Assembly (NCBI RefSeq): GCF_000282135.1
Contig: NZ_AKJW01000059.1
Location: 62,001-126,000 of the forward strand
DNA: 64,000 nt
Direction: 5' to 3'
DNA from: Herbaspirillum sp. CF444
GTDB taxonomy: Bacteria; Pseudomonadota; Gammaproteobacteria; Burkholderiales; Burkholderiaceae_D
Under the pieces are notes generated by a model. It was not told the origin of the DNA. It saw only the letters and a program-made list of their open reading frames with translations, and did not search any database. Each line of letters starts with the position of its first letter. Within the stretch, counting starts at the first letter, position 1. The position numbers and the translations under genes were made by a program. Positions 1 through 7,629 of the stretch are shown piece by piece.

Positions 1-671
1 GCTATCTCAATGATCTGCAGGCGTTTTCTATTGAAGAGCAGCATTACCTGCATGCTTTGCAAAACGCTTCGGATCAGGTGGCGCAGGGCGCAGTCGGCGC
101 CGGCCGCGGCATGTCCTGCTTCGAACTCAAGGGTGGCATCGGCAGCGCTTCGCGCAAGGTCGCCATCGGTAGCGCGGAGTACACCGTCGGCGCGCTGGTG
201 CTGGCCAATTTCGGCAAGCTGGCCGACCTGATTATCGCCGGCGAGCCGCTGGGACGTACGCTCAAATGCGTGCAGAAGCAGAACAGGGAGCCGGAGAAGG
301 GCTCCATCATCATGCTGATCGCCACCGATGCGCCGCTCGACGCGCGCCGGCTGCGCCGTCTTGCTACGCGCACCGGCGCCGGCCTGGCGCGTACCGGATC
401 GGTCTACGGACACGGCAGCGGCGATATCGCGCTGGCGTTTTCCACGGCGCAGACGGTGCCGCATCACGTGGATGCGGCATCGCCGGCGATGCATTTCACC
501 TGCCTGCATGACGGCCTGCTGGATCCGCTGTTTCACGCGGTAGCCGACAGCACTGAACAAGCCATCCTCAACGCTTTATTTACGGCTGAGGCCGTCAAAG
601 GCCGTGATGGCCATCAACGTCGCGCAATAAGCGATCTCATGGCCGAATTGGCCACCATGGAGCACGCATGA
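1..671 (+). CDS. P1-family peptidase (DmpA/BapA-type aminopeptidase), 5' partial
   Basis: The reading frame is open from base 3 and has no start in the window, so only the C-terminal ~220 residues are present. The protein belongs to the self-cleaving Ntn-hydrolase family P1 (DmpA D-aminopeptidase, BapA beta-peptidyl aminopeptidase). Visible signatures are GMSCFELKGGIGSASR near the end of the alpha chain and EKGSIIMLIATDAPL. In known members the Gly-Ser bond in the latter (bases ~298-305) is cut, and the Ser becomes the nucleophile of the beta chain. The next gene overlaps it by 4 bp (ATGA) and is also a D-aminopeptidase type, so the two probably act together on D-amino-acid or beta-peptides. 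The substrate cannot be read from sequence. Confidence 0.85.
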   Translation, partial: YLNDLQAFSIEEQHYLHALQNASDQVAQGAVGAGRGMSCFELKGGIGSASRKVAIGSAEYTVGALVLANFGKLADLIIAGEPLGRTLKCVQKQNREPEKGSIIMLIATDAPLDARRLRRLATRTGAGLARTGSVYGHGSGDIALAFSTAQTVPHHVDAASPAMHFTCLHDGLLDPLFHAVADSTEQAILNALFTAEAVKGRDGHQRRAISDLMAELATMEHA

Positions 672-1492
672 ACGTATTGATTTCCGTCGACATCGAAGGC
701 ATTGCCGGCGTCTTCCACCCTGAACAGACGCGTCCCGGCAACGGCGAGTACGAGCGCGCCCGCCGCCAGATGACTGAAGAAGCCAATGCGGTCATTCGCG
801 GCGCCCTGGCCGGCGGCGCGCAGGAGATCGTCGTCAACGATTCCCACGGGAGCTTCCGCAACCTGTTGCCGGACCTGCTGCATCCGGCCGCGCGCATGGT
901 GCTCGGCAAGCCGCGCGTGCTGGGCATGATGGGCGGCGTGGCGGACAACATCGACGCCGTCATGATGGTCGGCTATCACTCGCGCTCGCAAACGCGCGGC
1001 ATCCTGGCGCATACGATCAACAGTTTTGCGTTTTCCCGCGTCTGGTTCAATGGCGTGGAGCTGGGCGAAGCCGGCATCTATGGTGCATTGGCGGGCGAGC
1101 ATGGCGTGCCGGTGATTTTCGGCAGCGGCGACGATGCTTTCGTGGCAGAGACGCTACCCTTGTTTCCGCATGCGCACTTCGCGGAGATCAAGAAAGCCCA
1201 CGGCGCCAACAGCGGCGATTCGCTGTCGCCGCAACAGGCCTGCGCATTGCTGGAAAAAACCGCACAGGAAGCCGTGCAGGCAGCGCGCTCCAAGCAGATG
1301 CCGAAGTACCGCATCGAAGTCCCGGTCACCTGCCGCCTGCAGGTGCAGACGCCGGCGCTGACCGACTTGTTCTGTCAGTTGCCGATCGTGGAGCGGGTGG
1401 ATGCGGTGACGCTGAAGTTCGACGCGCCGACGGTGGAGTTTGCGGTGAGGGTGTTGAACAGTTTGTCGGCGATGTCGTTCATGCTGCGCTAG
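668..1492 (+). CDS. M55-family D-aminopeptidase (DppA-like)
   Basis: 274 residues, the usual length for peptidase family M55, a cytoplasmic zinc D-aminopeptidase typified by Bacillus subtilis DppA. All residues known from DppA are visible at nearly the same numbers: metal ligands Asp8 and Glu10 (SVDIEG), His60 (NDSHG), His104 (GYHS) and Glu134 (ELGE), plus the catalytic His115 (ILAHT). The start ATG overlaps the stop of the P1 peptidase (ATGA), indicating translational coupling. A strong hairpin terminator follows 12 bp after the stop, so this is the last gene of its operon. DppA-type enzymes are often beside dipeptide ABC transporters; whatever lies upstream of the window would show whether that holds here. 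Confidence 0.9.
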   Translation: MNVLISVDIEGIAGVFHPEQTRPGNGEYERARRQMTEEANAVIRGALAGGAQEIVVNDSHGSFRNLLPDLLHPAARMVLGKPRVLGMMGGVADNIDAVMMVGYHSRSQTRGILAHTINSFAFSRVWFNGVELGEAGIYGALAGEHGVPVIFGSGDDAFVAETLPLFPHAHFAEIKKAHGANSGDSLSPQQACALLEKTAQEAVQAARSKQMPKYRIEVPVTCRLQVQTPALTDLFCQLPIVERVDAVTLKFDAPTVEFAVRVLNSLSAMSFMLR

Positions 1493-1502
1493 AACCTCCC
1501 AG

Positions 1503-1553
1503 AAAAAAGCCCGCGTCTTCCGGTTCCGATCGGGAGGCGCGGGCTTTCTTTTT
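1503..1553. terminator. Bidirectional rho-independent terminator
   Basis: A long GC-rich stem (AGCCCGCG.CTTCC against GGGAGGCGCGGGCT) is preceded by six A's and followed by a T-rich tract, so it can stop transcripts from both the plus-strand peptidase operon and the minus-strand lipoprotein/APE cluster. Confidence 0.85.
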
Positions 1554-1587
1554 GGGAGCGGCGAATCCTGTTCGCCGTCTCCTCACA

Positions 1588-2169
1588 TCATTCCAGGCCG
1601 GTAGGGCCGCCCACTGCCTGCGGGTAGTTGCGGCTGGCGTAGCTGACGATCAGGTCGCTGATGCGATTGAGCATGTCGCGGTCGGTTGCGCCGAACGAAT
1701 AGGCGGCGCCCATCGCGCTGGCGCGCTGGTAAAACACAGGCTCGGCAATCACCTTGCCGGAAATCGCATCGCTGTACCGGACCTTCATCACGACGGCCGA
1801 GCTGCCGGACAAGGCGCCAGTGAAAATGCGCTTGGCCGTGCCGATCAGCTTGATGTCGACGCAGATCGGCTCAATGACAAGCTTTTGCGAGGCAGCGGTA
1901 TTCTTTTTTTCATTCCAGTTCTTCACCAGGCTGCCCAGGCCGGAGTCGATCCGGGTCTGGATCGCGGCCAGCGCGACGTCGCCGCCACTTTGCTTGGCGC
2001 AGATTTCGCTGGTGTTGATCGGTTTCAGCTCAAACGACGAGAAGGTCGACAGTGCTGCGCTTGGCGGCGGGTTGACGGTTTCGGTAGGTGTCCTGACGGT
2101 GGTGGCGCAGCCGGCGAGCAGCGCAACTGCCGCGATGGCTGCAGGGGAGATTGTTTTTGTTGTAAACAT
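1588..2169 (-). CDS. Putative lipoprotein (DUF4410-like), function unknown
   Basis: 193 residues with a short N-terminal hydrophobic segment ending in the lipobox LLAGC at about residues 17-21, so the mature protein should be a lipid-anchored envelope protein. The rest is soluble, with a central stretch about residues 85-150 (VIEPICVDIKLIGTAKRIFTG, then SSAVVMKVRYSDAISGKVI) resembling lipoproteins that carry DUF4410-type domains; this family call is tentative. It lies 41 bp downstream of the last gene of the APE cluster, on the same strand, and could be its last cistron. It is not a standard APE gene, so it may only share the transcript. The shared terminator follows its stop. Confidence 0.6.
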   Translation of the reverse strand: MFTTKTISPAAIAAVALLAGCATTVRTPTETVNPPPSAALSTFSSFELKPINTSEICAKQSGGDVALAAIQTRIDSGLGSLVKNWNEKKNTAASQKLVIEPICVDIKLIGTAKRIFTGALSGSSAVVMKVRYSDAISGKVIAEPVFYQRASAMGAAYSFGATDRDMLNRISDLIVSYASRNYPQAVGGPTGLE

Positions 2170-2210
2170 GGAGGTTCCTGAGAGTTGAGGGAGGCAGTAT
2201 GGCGGATTAC

Positions 2211-2939
2211 TTATCTTGTGGAAATTGAAATATCTCGAAGATCTTGAACTGGATGCAGATCAGGCAGTTCGACAACGTCAAATGACGCCAGCTCCTGCGC
2301 GGCACACACGCCGATGTGCAAACGAGGATGGTCGACATGAAAGCAATTCCAGCCCGTGCCGCATGAAACCGGTTTGGACCCTCGGGGGAGGTTGCCGTGC
2401 AGTTTGCAGAGCGCTTCCTGGTTGTTCCATAGACGATAAAATCCTGTTGTCCGGCGCTGCGGGTCAAGACCGGCAAGCCATTGCCGCTGAACGTCATCGA
2501 ACGCGGCGGCGCTCAATTCTTCGGCGTCGCGCGCATGTGCCCGGTTTTCAATGTCGAGTCCCACTGCGCAGACGGCGCTTGCCAGACAGGCGATCCAGCC
2601 GCGGCTGTGCGAGAGGCTGAAATGAAAATCGGGAGCGAAGGGGAACGCCGGGAACGACAGGAGCGGCGCCTGGCGTTCACGTTCGGCGATGGCGATGCGC
2701 GCTGCGGCGGGGCCCAGCAGATAACGTACGGCATGGCGCAACAGCAGGCGTCCCAGCAGAAATTCACGCGCCCGTTGCGGACGCAGGAAGCGTGCATGGC
2801 GCAGGCGCTCTTCCGGCCCCAATTGCGGTGTGAACGAGGCCAACCTGTCGTCGTCGATGCGGTCGCCGTTCAGCAGCCAGAGGATGGCTGCCGGCGCGGT
2901 CTCCGGTGAAGACGAATTACTTGTCGGCGACTTTGGCAA
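2211..2939 (-). CDS. 4'-phosphopantetheinyl transferase superfamily protein (Sfp type)
   Basis: Transfers phosphopantetheine from CoA to the serine of acyl carrier proteins; here the two ACPs of the cluster are the obvious clients. Visible motifs are FSLSHS, AVGLDIE (metal-binding Asp and Glu) and WNNQEALCK. Most Sfp-type enzymes have Lys-Glu (xxKEA) where this has Gln-Glu (NQEA), while the catalytic Glu and following Lys are kept. An open frame extends to an ATG at 2990, but that start would overlap the previous gene by 74 bp and add a low-complexity Ser-rich leader. I chose the TTG at 2939, preceded by AAGGCGG; this start is uncertain. It is the last gene of the APE cluster. Confidence 0.8.
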   Translation of the reverse strand: MPKSPTSNSSSPETAPAAILWLLNGDRIDDDRLASFTPQLGPEERLRHARFLRPQRAREFLLGRLLLRHAVRYLLGPAAARIAIAERERQAPLLSFPAFPFAPDFHFSLSHSRGWIACLASAVCAVGLDIENRAHARDAEELSAAAFDDVQRQWLAGLDPQRRTTGFYRLWNNQEALCKLHGNLPRGSKPVSCGTGWNCFHVDHPRLHIGVCAAQELASFDVVELPDLHPVQDLRDISISTR

Positions 2940-3366
2940 TGTCCGCCTTGAGGAAGAAGACCACGCTTGAGGTGCCGGCATGGCATTCAAAACGCGTCTC
3001 GCTGCTCATCTCGGTCTTCTTGTAATAGCTGACGATGTTGATGACCGCGTTGCCACCCATCTTCCTGGTGCGTTCCTGCAACTCGGTCAGGCTGCTGACC
3101 AGCGCTTCGTTGCATGCTTCGACGTCGGCGGTGCCGGAGAAGCGGACCTTCTTGGAGATGACGTCGGTATGGATGAGCTCTTCAACCGCCGGCGTGGCTT
3201 GCTTGCCGAAATAGAACTTGACGGAACCGTCGGGCTTCGTTGCCAAGGTCGTTGCCTTCAGCGCGGCGTCGATGGGCAGCATGAAGGTTTCGTTGCGGGC
3301 TTGCGCGGGCAGCGCCGCGGAGATCAGGATGCCTAGTGCGACAGAGAGGGAAACGATTTTTTGCAT
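2917..3366 (-). CDS. Periplasmic small protein of the APE cluster, function unknown
   Basis: 149 residues with a clear signal peptide: positively charged start, hydrophobic stretch and an Ala-x-Ala cleavage site around residue 23 (PAQARN). The mature part is soluble and has two Cys (EACNEAL and RFECHAG) that could form a disulfide. The segment MGGNAVINIVSYYKK has the look of YbjQ/heavy-metal-binding-type folds, but I would not assign a function. Proteins like this are frequently found at the end of APE clusters and are often misannotated as an excinuclease subunit. It has its own Shine-Dalgarno (AAGGAGC) and a 41-bp gap to the ketosynthase gene upstream, unlike the overlapping genes around it. 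Confidence 0.6.
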   Translation of the reverse strand: MQKIVSLSVALGILISAALPAQARNETFMLPIDAALKATTLATKPDGSVKFYFGKQATPAVEELIHTDVISKKVRFSGTADVEACNEALVSSLTELQERTRKMGGNAVINIVSYYKKTEMSSETRFECHAGTSSVVFFLKADIAKVADK

Positions 3367-3407
3367 ATTGTGTGCTCCTTGCTGTTGGGTGAAATGGTTG
3401 TGGCCGC

Positions 3408-4670
3408 TCAGATGCAGCGCTTGAAAATCAACGACGTATTGATGCCGCCGAACGCAAAGTTGTTCGACATGACGTATTCACAATCGAGCTTGCGGCCTTC
3501 GCCGGTCAGGTAATCGAGGTCGCCGCATTCGGCGTCGACCTTGTTCAGGTTGATGGTCGGCGCGAACCAGCCGTTGCGCATCATTTCGATGCTGAGCCAG
3601 GCTTCCAGCGCGCCGCAGGCGCCCAGCGTGTGGCCCATGTAGCTCTTGAGCGAGCTGATCGGCGTCTTGTTGCCGAAGACGCGCGCGGTGGCGTTGGATT
3701 CGGCGACGTCGCCCTGGCGGGTGCCGGTGCCGTGGGCGTTGATGTAGCCGATCGCGGCAGGGTCGAGAGCGGCGTCGGCCAGCGCCATGTCGATGGCGAT
3801 CTTCATGGTGTCGGCGTTGGGATTGGTGACGTGGCTGCCGTCGCTGTTGGTGCCGAAGCCGACAATTTCGGCGTAGATGCGGGCGCCACGTGCCTTGGCG
3901 TGCTCCAGGTCTTCCAGGATCAGCGTGCCGGCGCCTTCGCCCAGCACCAGGCCGTCGCGCTGTTCGTCGAAGGGGCTGGGCGTGATGGCGGGCGTGTCGT
4001 TGCGCACGCTGGTGGCGTAGAGCGTATCGAAGACTGCTGCTTCGGTCGCGCACAGTTCTTCCGAGCCGCCGGCGATCATGGCGATCTGGCGGCCGCTGCG
4101 GATGGCTTCGTAGGCGTAGCCGATGCCCTGGCTGCCGGAGGTGCAGGCGCTGGAAGTCGTGACGATGCGGCCGGTCACGCCGAAGAACACGCCCATGTTG
4201 ACCGGGGCGGTGTGCGCCATCATCTTCAGGTAGGTATTGGCGTTGATGTTCCGGGTGCTTTTTTCGGCGAACATCATGCTGAAATCGGCGATGGCGCTCG
4301 GCGTGCCGGCCGAGGAGCCGTAGGCGATGCCGACAGCGCCGCGCTTGAGCAGCGGATCGTCGAGCAGGCCGGCGTCGGCCAGCGCCCATTCGCTGGCGCG
4401 GGTCGCCAGCAATGCGACGCGACCCATGCTGCGCGTGGTCTTGCGGTTGTAACGGTCGGATAATTCGAATGCCGCCGCCGGTGCGCCCAGGCGGGTGTGC
4501 AGGCCGCTGTATTCATCCCATTCGGGCATGCGCACGACCGCGTTGCGGTAGCTGCGCAGGCTTTCCAGCGCGTGCTGCCAGTCGTTGCCGATCGGGCTGA
4601 TGCCGGCCATGCCGGTGACGACGACGCGGCGCTCGGCGATGGTGCGGGTGGCGAGGCTTGTATTGGTCAT
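3408..4670 (-). CDS. Beta-ketoacyl-ACP synthase, FabF-like (ApeR-type)
   Basis: 420 residues, full length for a KAS I/II condensing enzyme. The Cys-His-His triad is complete: Cys176 in TSSACTSGS, His313 in NAHGTGT and His347 in YMGHTLG. It should extend an acyl-ACP by two carbons by decarboxylative condensation with malonyl-ACP. In the APE system the two ketosynthases differ in role; one pairs with the chain-length factor and another supplies early steps. Which role this copy plays cannot be settled by reading. Its start overlaps the ketoreductase stop by 4 bp. The sequence is more FabF-like than the second ketosynthase at 5879-7069. Confidence 0.9.
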   Translation of the reverse strand: MTNTSLATRTIAERRVVVTGMAGISPIGNDWQHALESLRSYRNAVVRMPEWDEYSGLHTRLGAPAAAFELSDRYNRKTTRSMGRVALLATRASEWALADAGLLDDPLLKRGAVGIAYGSSAGTPSAIADFSMMFAEKSTRNINANTYLKMMAHTAPVNMGVFFGVTGRIVTTSSACTSGSQGIGYAYEAIRSGRQIAMIAGGSEELCATEAAVFDTLYATSVRNDTPAITPSPFDEQRDGLVLGEGAGTLILEDLEHAKARGARIYAEIVGFGTNSDGSHVTNPNADTMKIAIDMALADAALDPAAIGYINAHGTGTRQGDVAESNATARVFGNKTPISSLKSYMGHTLGACGALEAWLSIEMMRNGWFAPTINLNKVDAECGDLDYLTGEGRKLDCEYVMSNNFAFGGINTSLIFKRCI

Positions 4671-5413
4671 GCCAGACCTCCGTTGACGGAGATCACCTGG
4701 CGCGTGATGTAGGCGGCATCTTCATGCATCAGGAAGCTGACGGCGGCGGCGACTTCTTCCGGCTTGCCGGTGCGGCGCGCGGGGATCATCTTGAGCACTT
4801 CTTCCATCGGAAAGTCCTGCGTCATGTCGGTATCGATCAGGCCGGGGGCGACGCAGTTGACGGTGATGTCGCGCTTGGCCAGTTCCAGCGCCAGCGCTTT
4901 GGTGGCGCCGATGATGCCGGCCTTGGCGGCACTGTAGTTGACCTGGCCGCGGTTGCCGACCAGTCCCGATACCGAGGCCAATGTGACGATGCGGCCCGGC
5001 CGGCGCCGCCGGACCATGGGCATGGTCAGCGGATGCAACACGTTGTAGAAACCGTCCAGGTTGGTCTTGAGGACGCTGTCCCAATCCTCTCCGGAGATGG
5101 AGGGGAAGGCGTTGTCGCGCGCGATGCCGGCGTTGCACACCACGCCGTAATAGGCGCCGTGCTGTTCGACGTCTCGCAGCAGAATCTCGGCGGTCTGCAC
5201 GCGCTCTGCAATATCGAATTGCAGGATGCGCACGGCGCGGCCCAGCGCTTCGATGTCCTTGGCCACCGCTTCGGCGGCGTCGCGCCGGCTGTGGCAGTGC
5301 AGGACGATGTCATAGCCGTCGCGCGCCAGGCGCAATGCAATGGCCTTGCCGATGCCCCGGCTGGAGCCGGTGACCAGGATGGTTTTCCCCGTTGTCGTTG
5401 TTATGCTTGTCAT
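4667..5413 (-). CDS. 3-oxoacyl-ACP reductase, FabG-like SDR (ApeQ-type)
   Basis: 248 residues, the standard length of FabG. The NADPH-binding glycine motif TGSSRGIG lies at about residues 15-22, NAG at 94-96, and the catalytic residues Ser147, Tyr160 and Lys164 (YSAAK) are all present, with Asn118 in the KTNLDG segment. It reduces the beta-keto group formed by the cluster's ketosynthases. Alternating ketosynthase, reductase and dehydratase steps without an enoyl reductase give a conjugated polyene, and no enoyl reductase is present in the cluster. Translationally coupled with the dehydratase gene upstream (4-bp overlap) and the ketosynthase downstream. Confidence 0.92.
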   Translation of the reverse strand: MTSITTTTGKTILVTGSSRGIGKAIALRLARDGYDIVLHCHSRRDAAEAVAKDIEALGRAVRILQFDIAERVQTAEILLRDVEQHGAYYGVVCNAGIARDNAFPSISGEDWDSVLKTNLDGFYNVLHPLTMPMVRRRRPGRIVTLASVSGLVGNRGQVNYSAAKAGIIGATKALALELAKRDITVNCVAPGLIDTDMTQDFPMEEVLKMIPARRTGKPEEVAAAVSFLMHEDAAYITRQVISVNGGLA

Positions 5414-5877
5414 GCTTCGCTTTCCAGAAACGCTTTGGCGTCATGCGGCTGAAAGACCGATACCGTCGCCTGCGCCAGTTGTTGTTGTGTACTGCTTTCC
5501 CTGATGATGCAGGAGAACGATCCCAGGCCGTTCTCCGCTTGTAATAATTGTTGCGCCTCCACGTGCAGGCAGTCGCCGGCGACAAACCAGGAGCGGCTGC
5601 ACTCGTAACGGCGCGCGCCCAGCAGAAAGCCTATCTTGACCGGTTCGCCGCGCTGTTGTGCATGATACCCGGCGTAGGCGGCGATCGTCTGCGCCATGTA
5701 TTCGATGCCGACCCAGGCGCCGACGCCGCGTTCGCCATGGAACATGCTGTCGGGACGGATGACGACTTCCGCGCACAGCTTGTCGGCGTCGACGCTGACC
5801 ACGCGGTCCAGCAGCAGCATCGGCGCTGCGTGCGGGACGAGGGTGGCGATGGCGGGCAGGCGCATGTCGTCGTTCAT
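5410..5877 (-). CDS. 3-hydroxyacyl-ACP dehydratase, hotdog fold (ApeP-type)
   Basis: 155 residues, a single hotdog domain. His16 in the N-terminal LVPHAAPMLLLDRV motif and the acidic residue in WVGIEYMAQ match the catalytic His/Glu pair of FabA/FabZ-like dehydratases. It should remove water from 3-hydroxyacyl-ACP to leave a trans double bond. A second dehydratase domain is fused to the ligase at 15670-17424, so the cluster encodes two, as in APE systems that use a dehydratase heterodimer. It overlaps the next gene by 4 bp and is separated from the ketosynthase upstream by 1 bp. Confidence 0.88.
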   Translation of the reverse strand: MNDDMRLPAIATLVPHAAPMLLLDRVVSVDADKLCAEVVIRPDSMFHGERGVGAWVGIEYMAQTIAAYAGYHAQQRGEPVKIGFLLGARRYECSRSWFVAGDCLHVEAQQLLQAENGLGSFSCIIRESSTQQQLAQATVSVFQPHDAKAFLESEA

Positions 5878-5878
5878 G

Positions 5879-7069
5879 TCAGCTTCTCCCGAAGATCAAT
5901 GCGGCGTTGCTGCCGCCGAAGGCGAAGGAATTGCTCAGCACATAGCGCGGCGGGTGACCGAGCGCCTTGCCGACATGCACCACGTTCAGCACCGGCAATG
6001 CCGGATCGGCCTGGCCGTCCCACAGGTGCGGCGGCAGCAAGCCGGTCGGATTGTCGTCTTGCATGGTCAGCCAGCACAGGCCGGCTTCGATGGCGCTGGC
6101 GGCGCCCAGCGTGTGTCCGGTGAAGGACTTGGTCGAACTGACCGGTGTCGCTGGGCCAAACAACTGGTGGATCGCCTTCGATTCCATGGCGTCGTTTTGC
6201 AGGGTCGCGGTGCCGTGCAGGTTGATGTAGTCGATTTGCTCCGGGGCGATGGCGGCGCGTTGCAAAGCCTGCGTGATTGCCAGCGCCGCGCCTTTTCCTT
6301 CCGGATCGGGCGCCGAAATATGATGGGCGTCGGACGATTCGCCCCATCCGCAGAGTGCCACCGTCGCCGGTTCCGCCGTCATGAGGAAGAGTGCGGCGCC
6401 TTCGCCGATGTTGATGCCGTGGCGATTGGCGCTCAATGGATTGCAGCGCTCGGCGCTGACCGAATCCAGCGCGGCGAAACCGGCGACGGTGAAATCGCAC
6501 AGCGTATCCACGCCGCCGCTGATGACGGCGTCGCACAGGCCCATGTTGATCAGGCGCGCGGCGCTGGCCATGGCCTTGGCGCTCGACGAGCAGGCGCTGG
6601 AATGGACATAGGCCGGGCCGCTGACGCCGAGCGTCGTCGCCAGCGCGGCGGCAGGCGAGCCGAGTTCTTGCTGGCCATAGTGGAAGTGGGCGGGGAATTG
6701 TCCGTGGGCGACGTAATGCCTGAACGCCGTTTCGCCCTCTGCGATGCCGGAGGTGCTGGTGCCCAGCACGATGCCGATGCGATCCGGGCCGAAGCGCGCG
6801 ATCAGCGCGTCCACCTCCGGCCGTATCCGTTCCAGCGCCGCCAGCGCGAGGCGGTTGTTGCGGCTGCGTTCGCGCAGCGGCAGATGGCTTGCTTCCGGCA
6901 ACTCTTCATCGGCAAGGCGGATGGCGCCGACAGTGCGGGCAATTCCGGCGGACAGAAATCGCTCGCTGGCATGCAAACCGCTGTCGCCGGCGAACAGGCG
7001 CTGCCTGATCCCGGCGTGGGTGTCGCCGAGCGAGCAAATCATCCCGAGTGCATTTAAATAAATCGTCAT
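5879..7069 (-). CDS. Beta-ketoacyl-ACP synthase (ApeO-type)
   Basis: 396 residues from the ATG at 7069; an upstream in-frame ATG would run into the previous gene, and the 7069 start gives a 4-bp ATGA overlap with it. The condensing-enzyme triad is intact: Cys160 (SSACSSSAK), His285 (NLHGTAT) and His319 (FTGHTLG). The N-terminus begins directly with the thiolase-fold strand (IYLNALGMICSLG). In APE systems a ketosynthase of this class forms a heterodimer with the chain-length-factor-like protein; the likely partner here is the product of 19354-20142. It is probably the main elongating enzyme. Confidence 0.88.
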   Translation of the reverse strand: MTIYLNALGMICSLGDTHAGIRQRLFAGDSGLHASERFLSAGIARTVGAIRLADEELPEASHLPLRERSRNNRLALAALERIRPEVDALIARFGPDRIGIVLGTSTSGIAEGETAFRHYVAHGQFPAHFHYGQQELGSPAAALATTLGVSGPAYVHSSACSSSAKAMASAARLINMGLCDAVISGGVDTLCDFTVAGFAALDSVSAERCNPLSANRHGINIGEGAALFLMTAEPATVALCGWGESSDAHHISAPDPEGKGAALAITQALQRAAIAPEQIDYINLHGTATLQNDAMESKAIHQLFGPATPVSSTKSFTGHTLGAASAIEAGLCWLTMQDDNPTGLLPPHLWDGQADPALPVLNVVHVGKALGHPPRYVLSNSFAFGGSNAALIFGRS

Positions 7070-7629
7070 GGTGCAGTGACAACCGATTGTATGGTCAGCT
7101 TGTAGCGGTAGCGCAAATTGGTCAGGATCACCTTGCCGCCCCACGCTTTGCGGTCAGGATAATCGATTTGCGTGACGACCTCGTGATTCAGGCGCAGTGT
7201 GCGTTGCATGTCGTTCTCTTCCAGCTCCCAGCCTGCGGGCAACGCCGCGCGGATGGCGGCGGCGGGCCAGAGCGTGAGTTGCACGTCCTGCAGGACGTCT
7301 TCGCCCCGGACTTCCTTGGGCAGCATGAAGTGGCGCCAGGTTTTCAGTTCCTTGCCGTCGTAGTGCAGCGACATCACGCGCTGGCCGAACGCCAGGCCGA
7401 CCAGGTCGAGATGGTCGGGCTCGATTTCGAGCACGGTGTCGATGTCGTCGGTGCGGCCGGCGCGTTCCACGGTCAGGTGTTGCTGCAGGCTGAGCGAGGA
7501 GCCCAGCGATGCCGGCGCAAGCTGCAGGTGCAGGCGTGCCGATGCAGCAGGCGGTTCGGGCGGCGTGGCAGCGCACGCCGACAGCAGTAATGCCGTCACG
7601 ACGGAAGAAATGACCGGGTTCAGGCGCAT
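7066..7629 (-). CDS. DUF3261-type lipoprotein of the APE cluster
   Basis: 187 residues. The start at 7629 overlaps the stop of the FAD oxidoreductase gene by 10 bp. A hydrophobic leader ends in LLLSAC (Cys at about residue 19), a lipobox, so the protein is probably anchored in the outer membrane. The body resembles the DUF3261 lipoproteins often found in APE clusters, with WRHFMLPKEVRG and LPAGWELEENDMQRTL as recognisable stretches. Acting with the LolA-like protein and the MMPL exporter, it is likely part of the machinery that moves or holds the polyene lipid at the outer membrane; that role is inferred from context. Confidence 0.75.
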   Translation of the reverse strand: MRLNPVISSVVTALLLSACAATPPEPPAASARLHLQLAPASLGSSLSLQQHLTVERAGRTDDIDTVLEIEPDHLDLVGLAFGQRVMSLHYDGKELKTWRHFMLPKEVRGEDVLQDVQLTLWPAAAIRAALPAGWELEENDMQRTLRLNHEVVTQIDYPDRKAWGGKVILTNLRYRYKLTIQSVVTAP

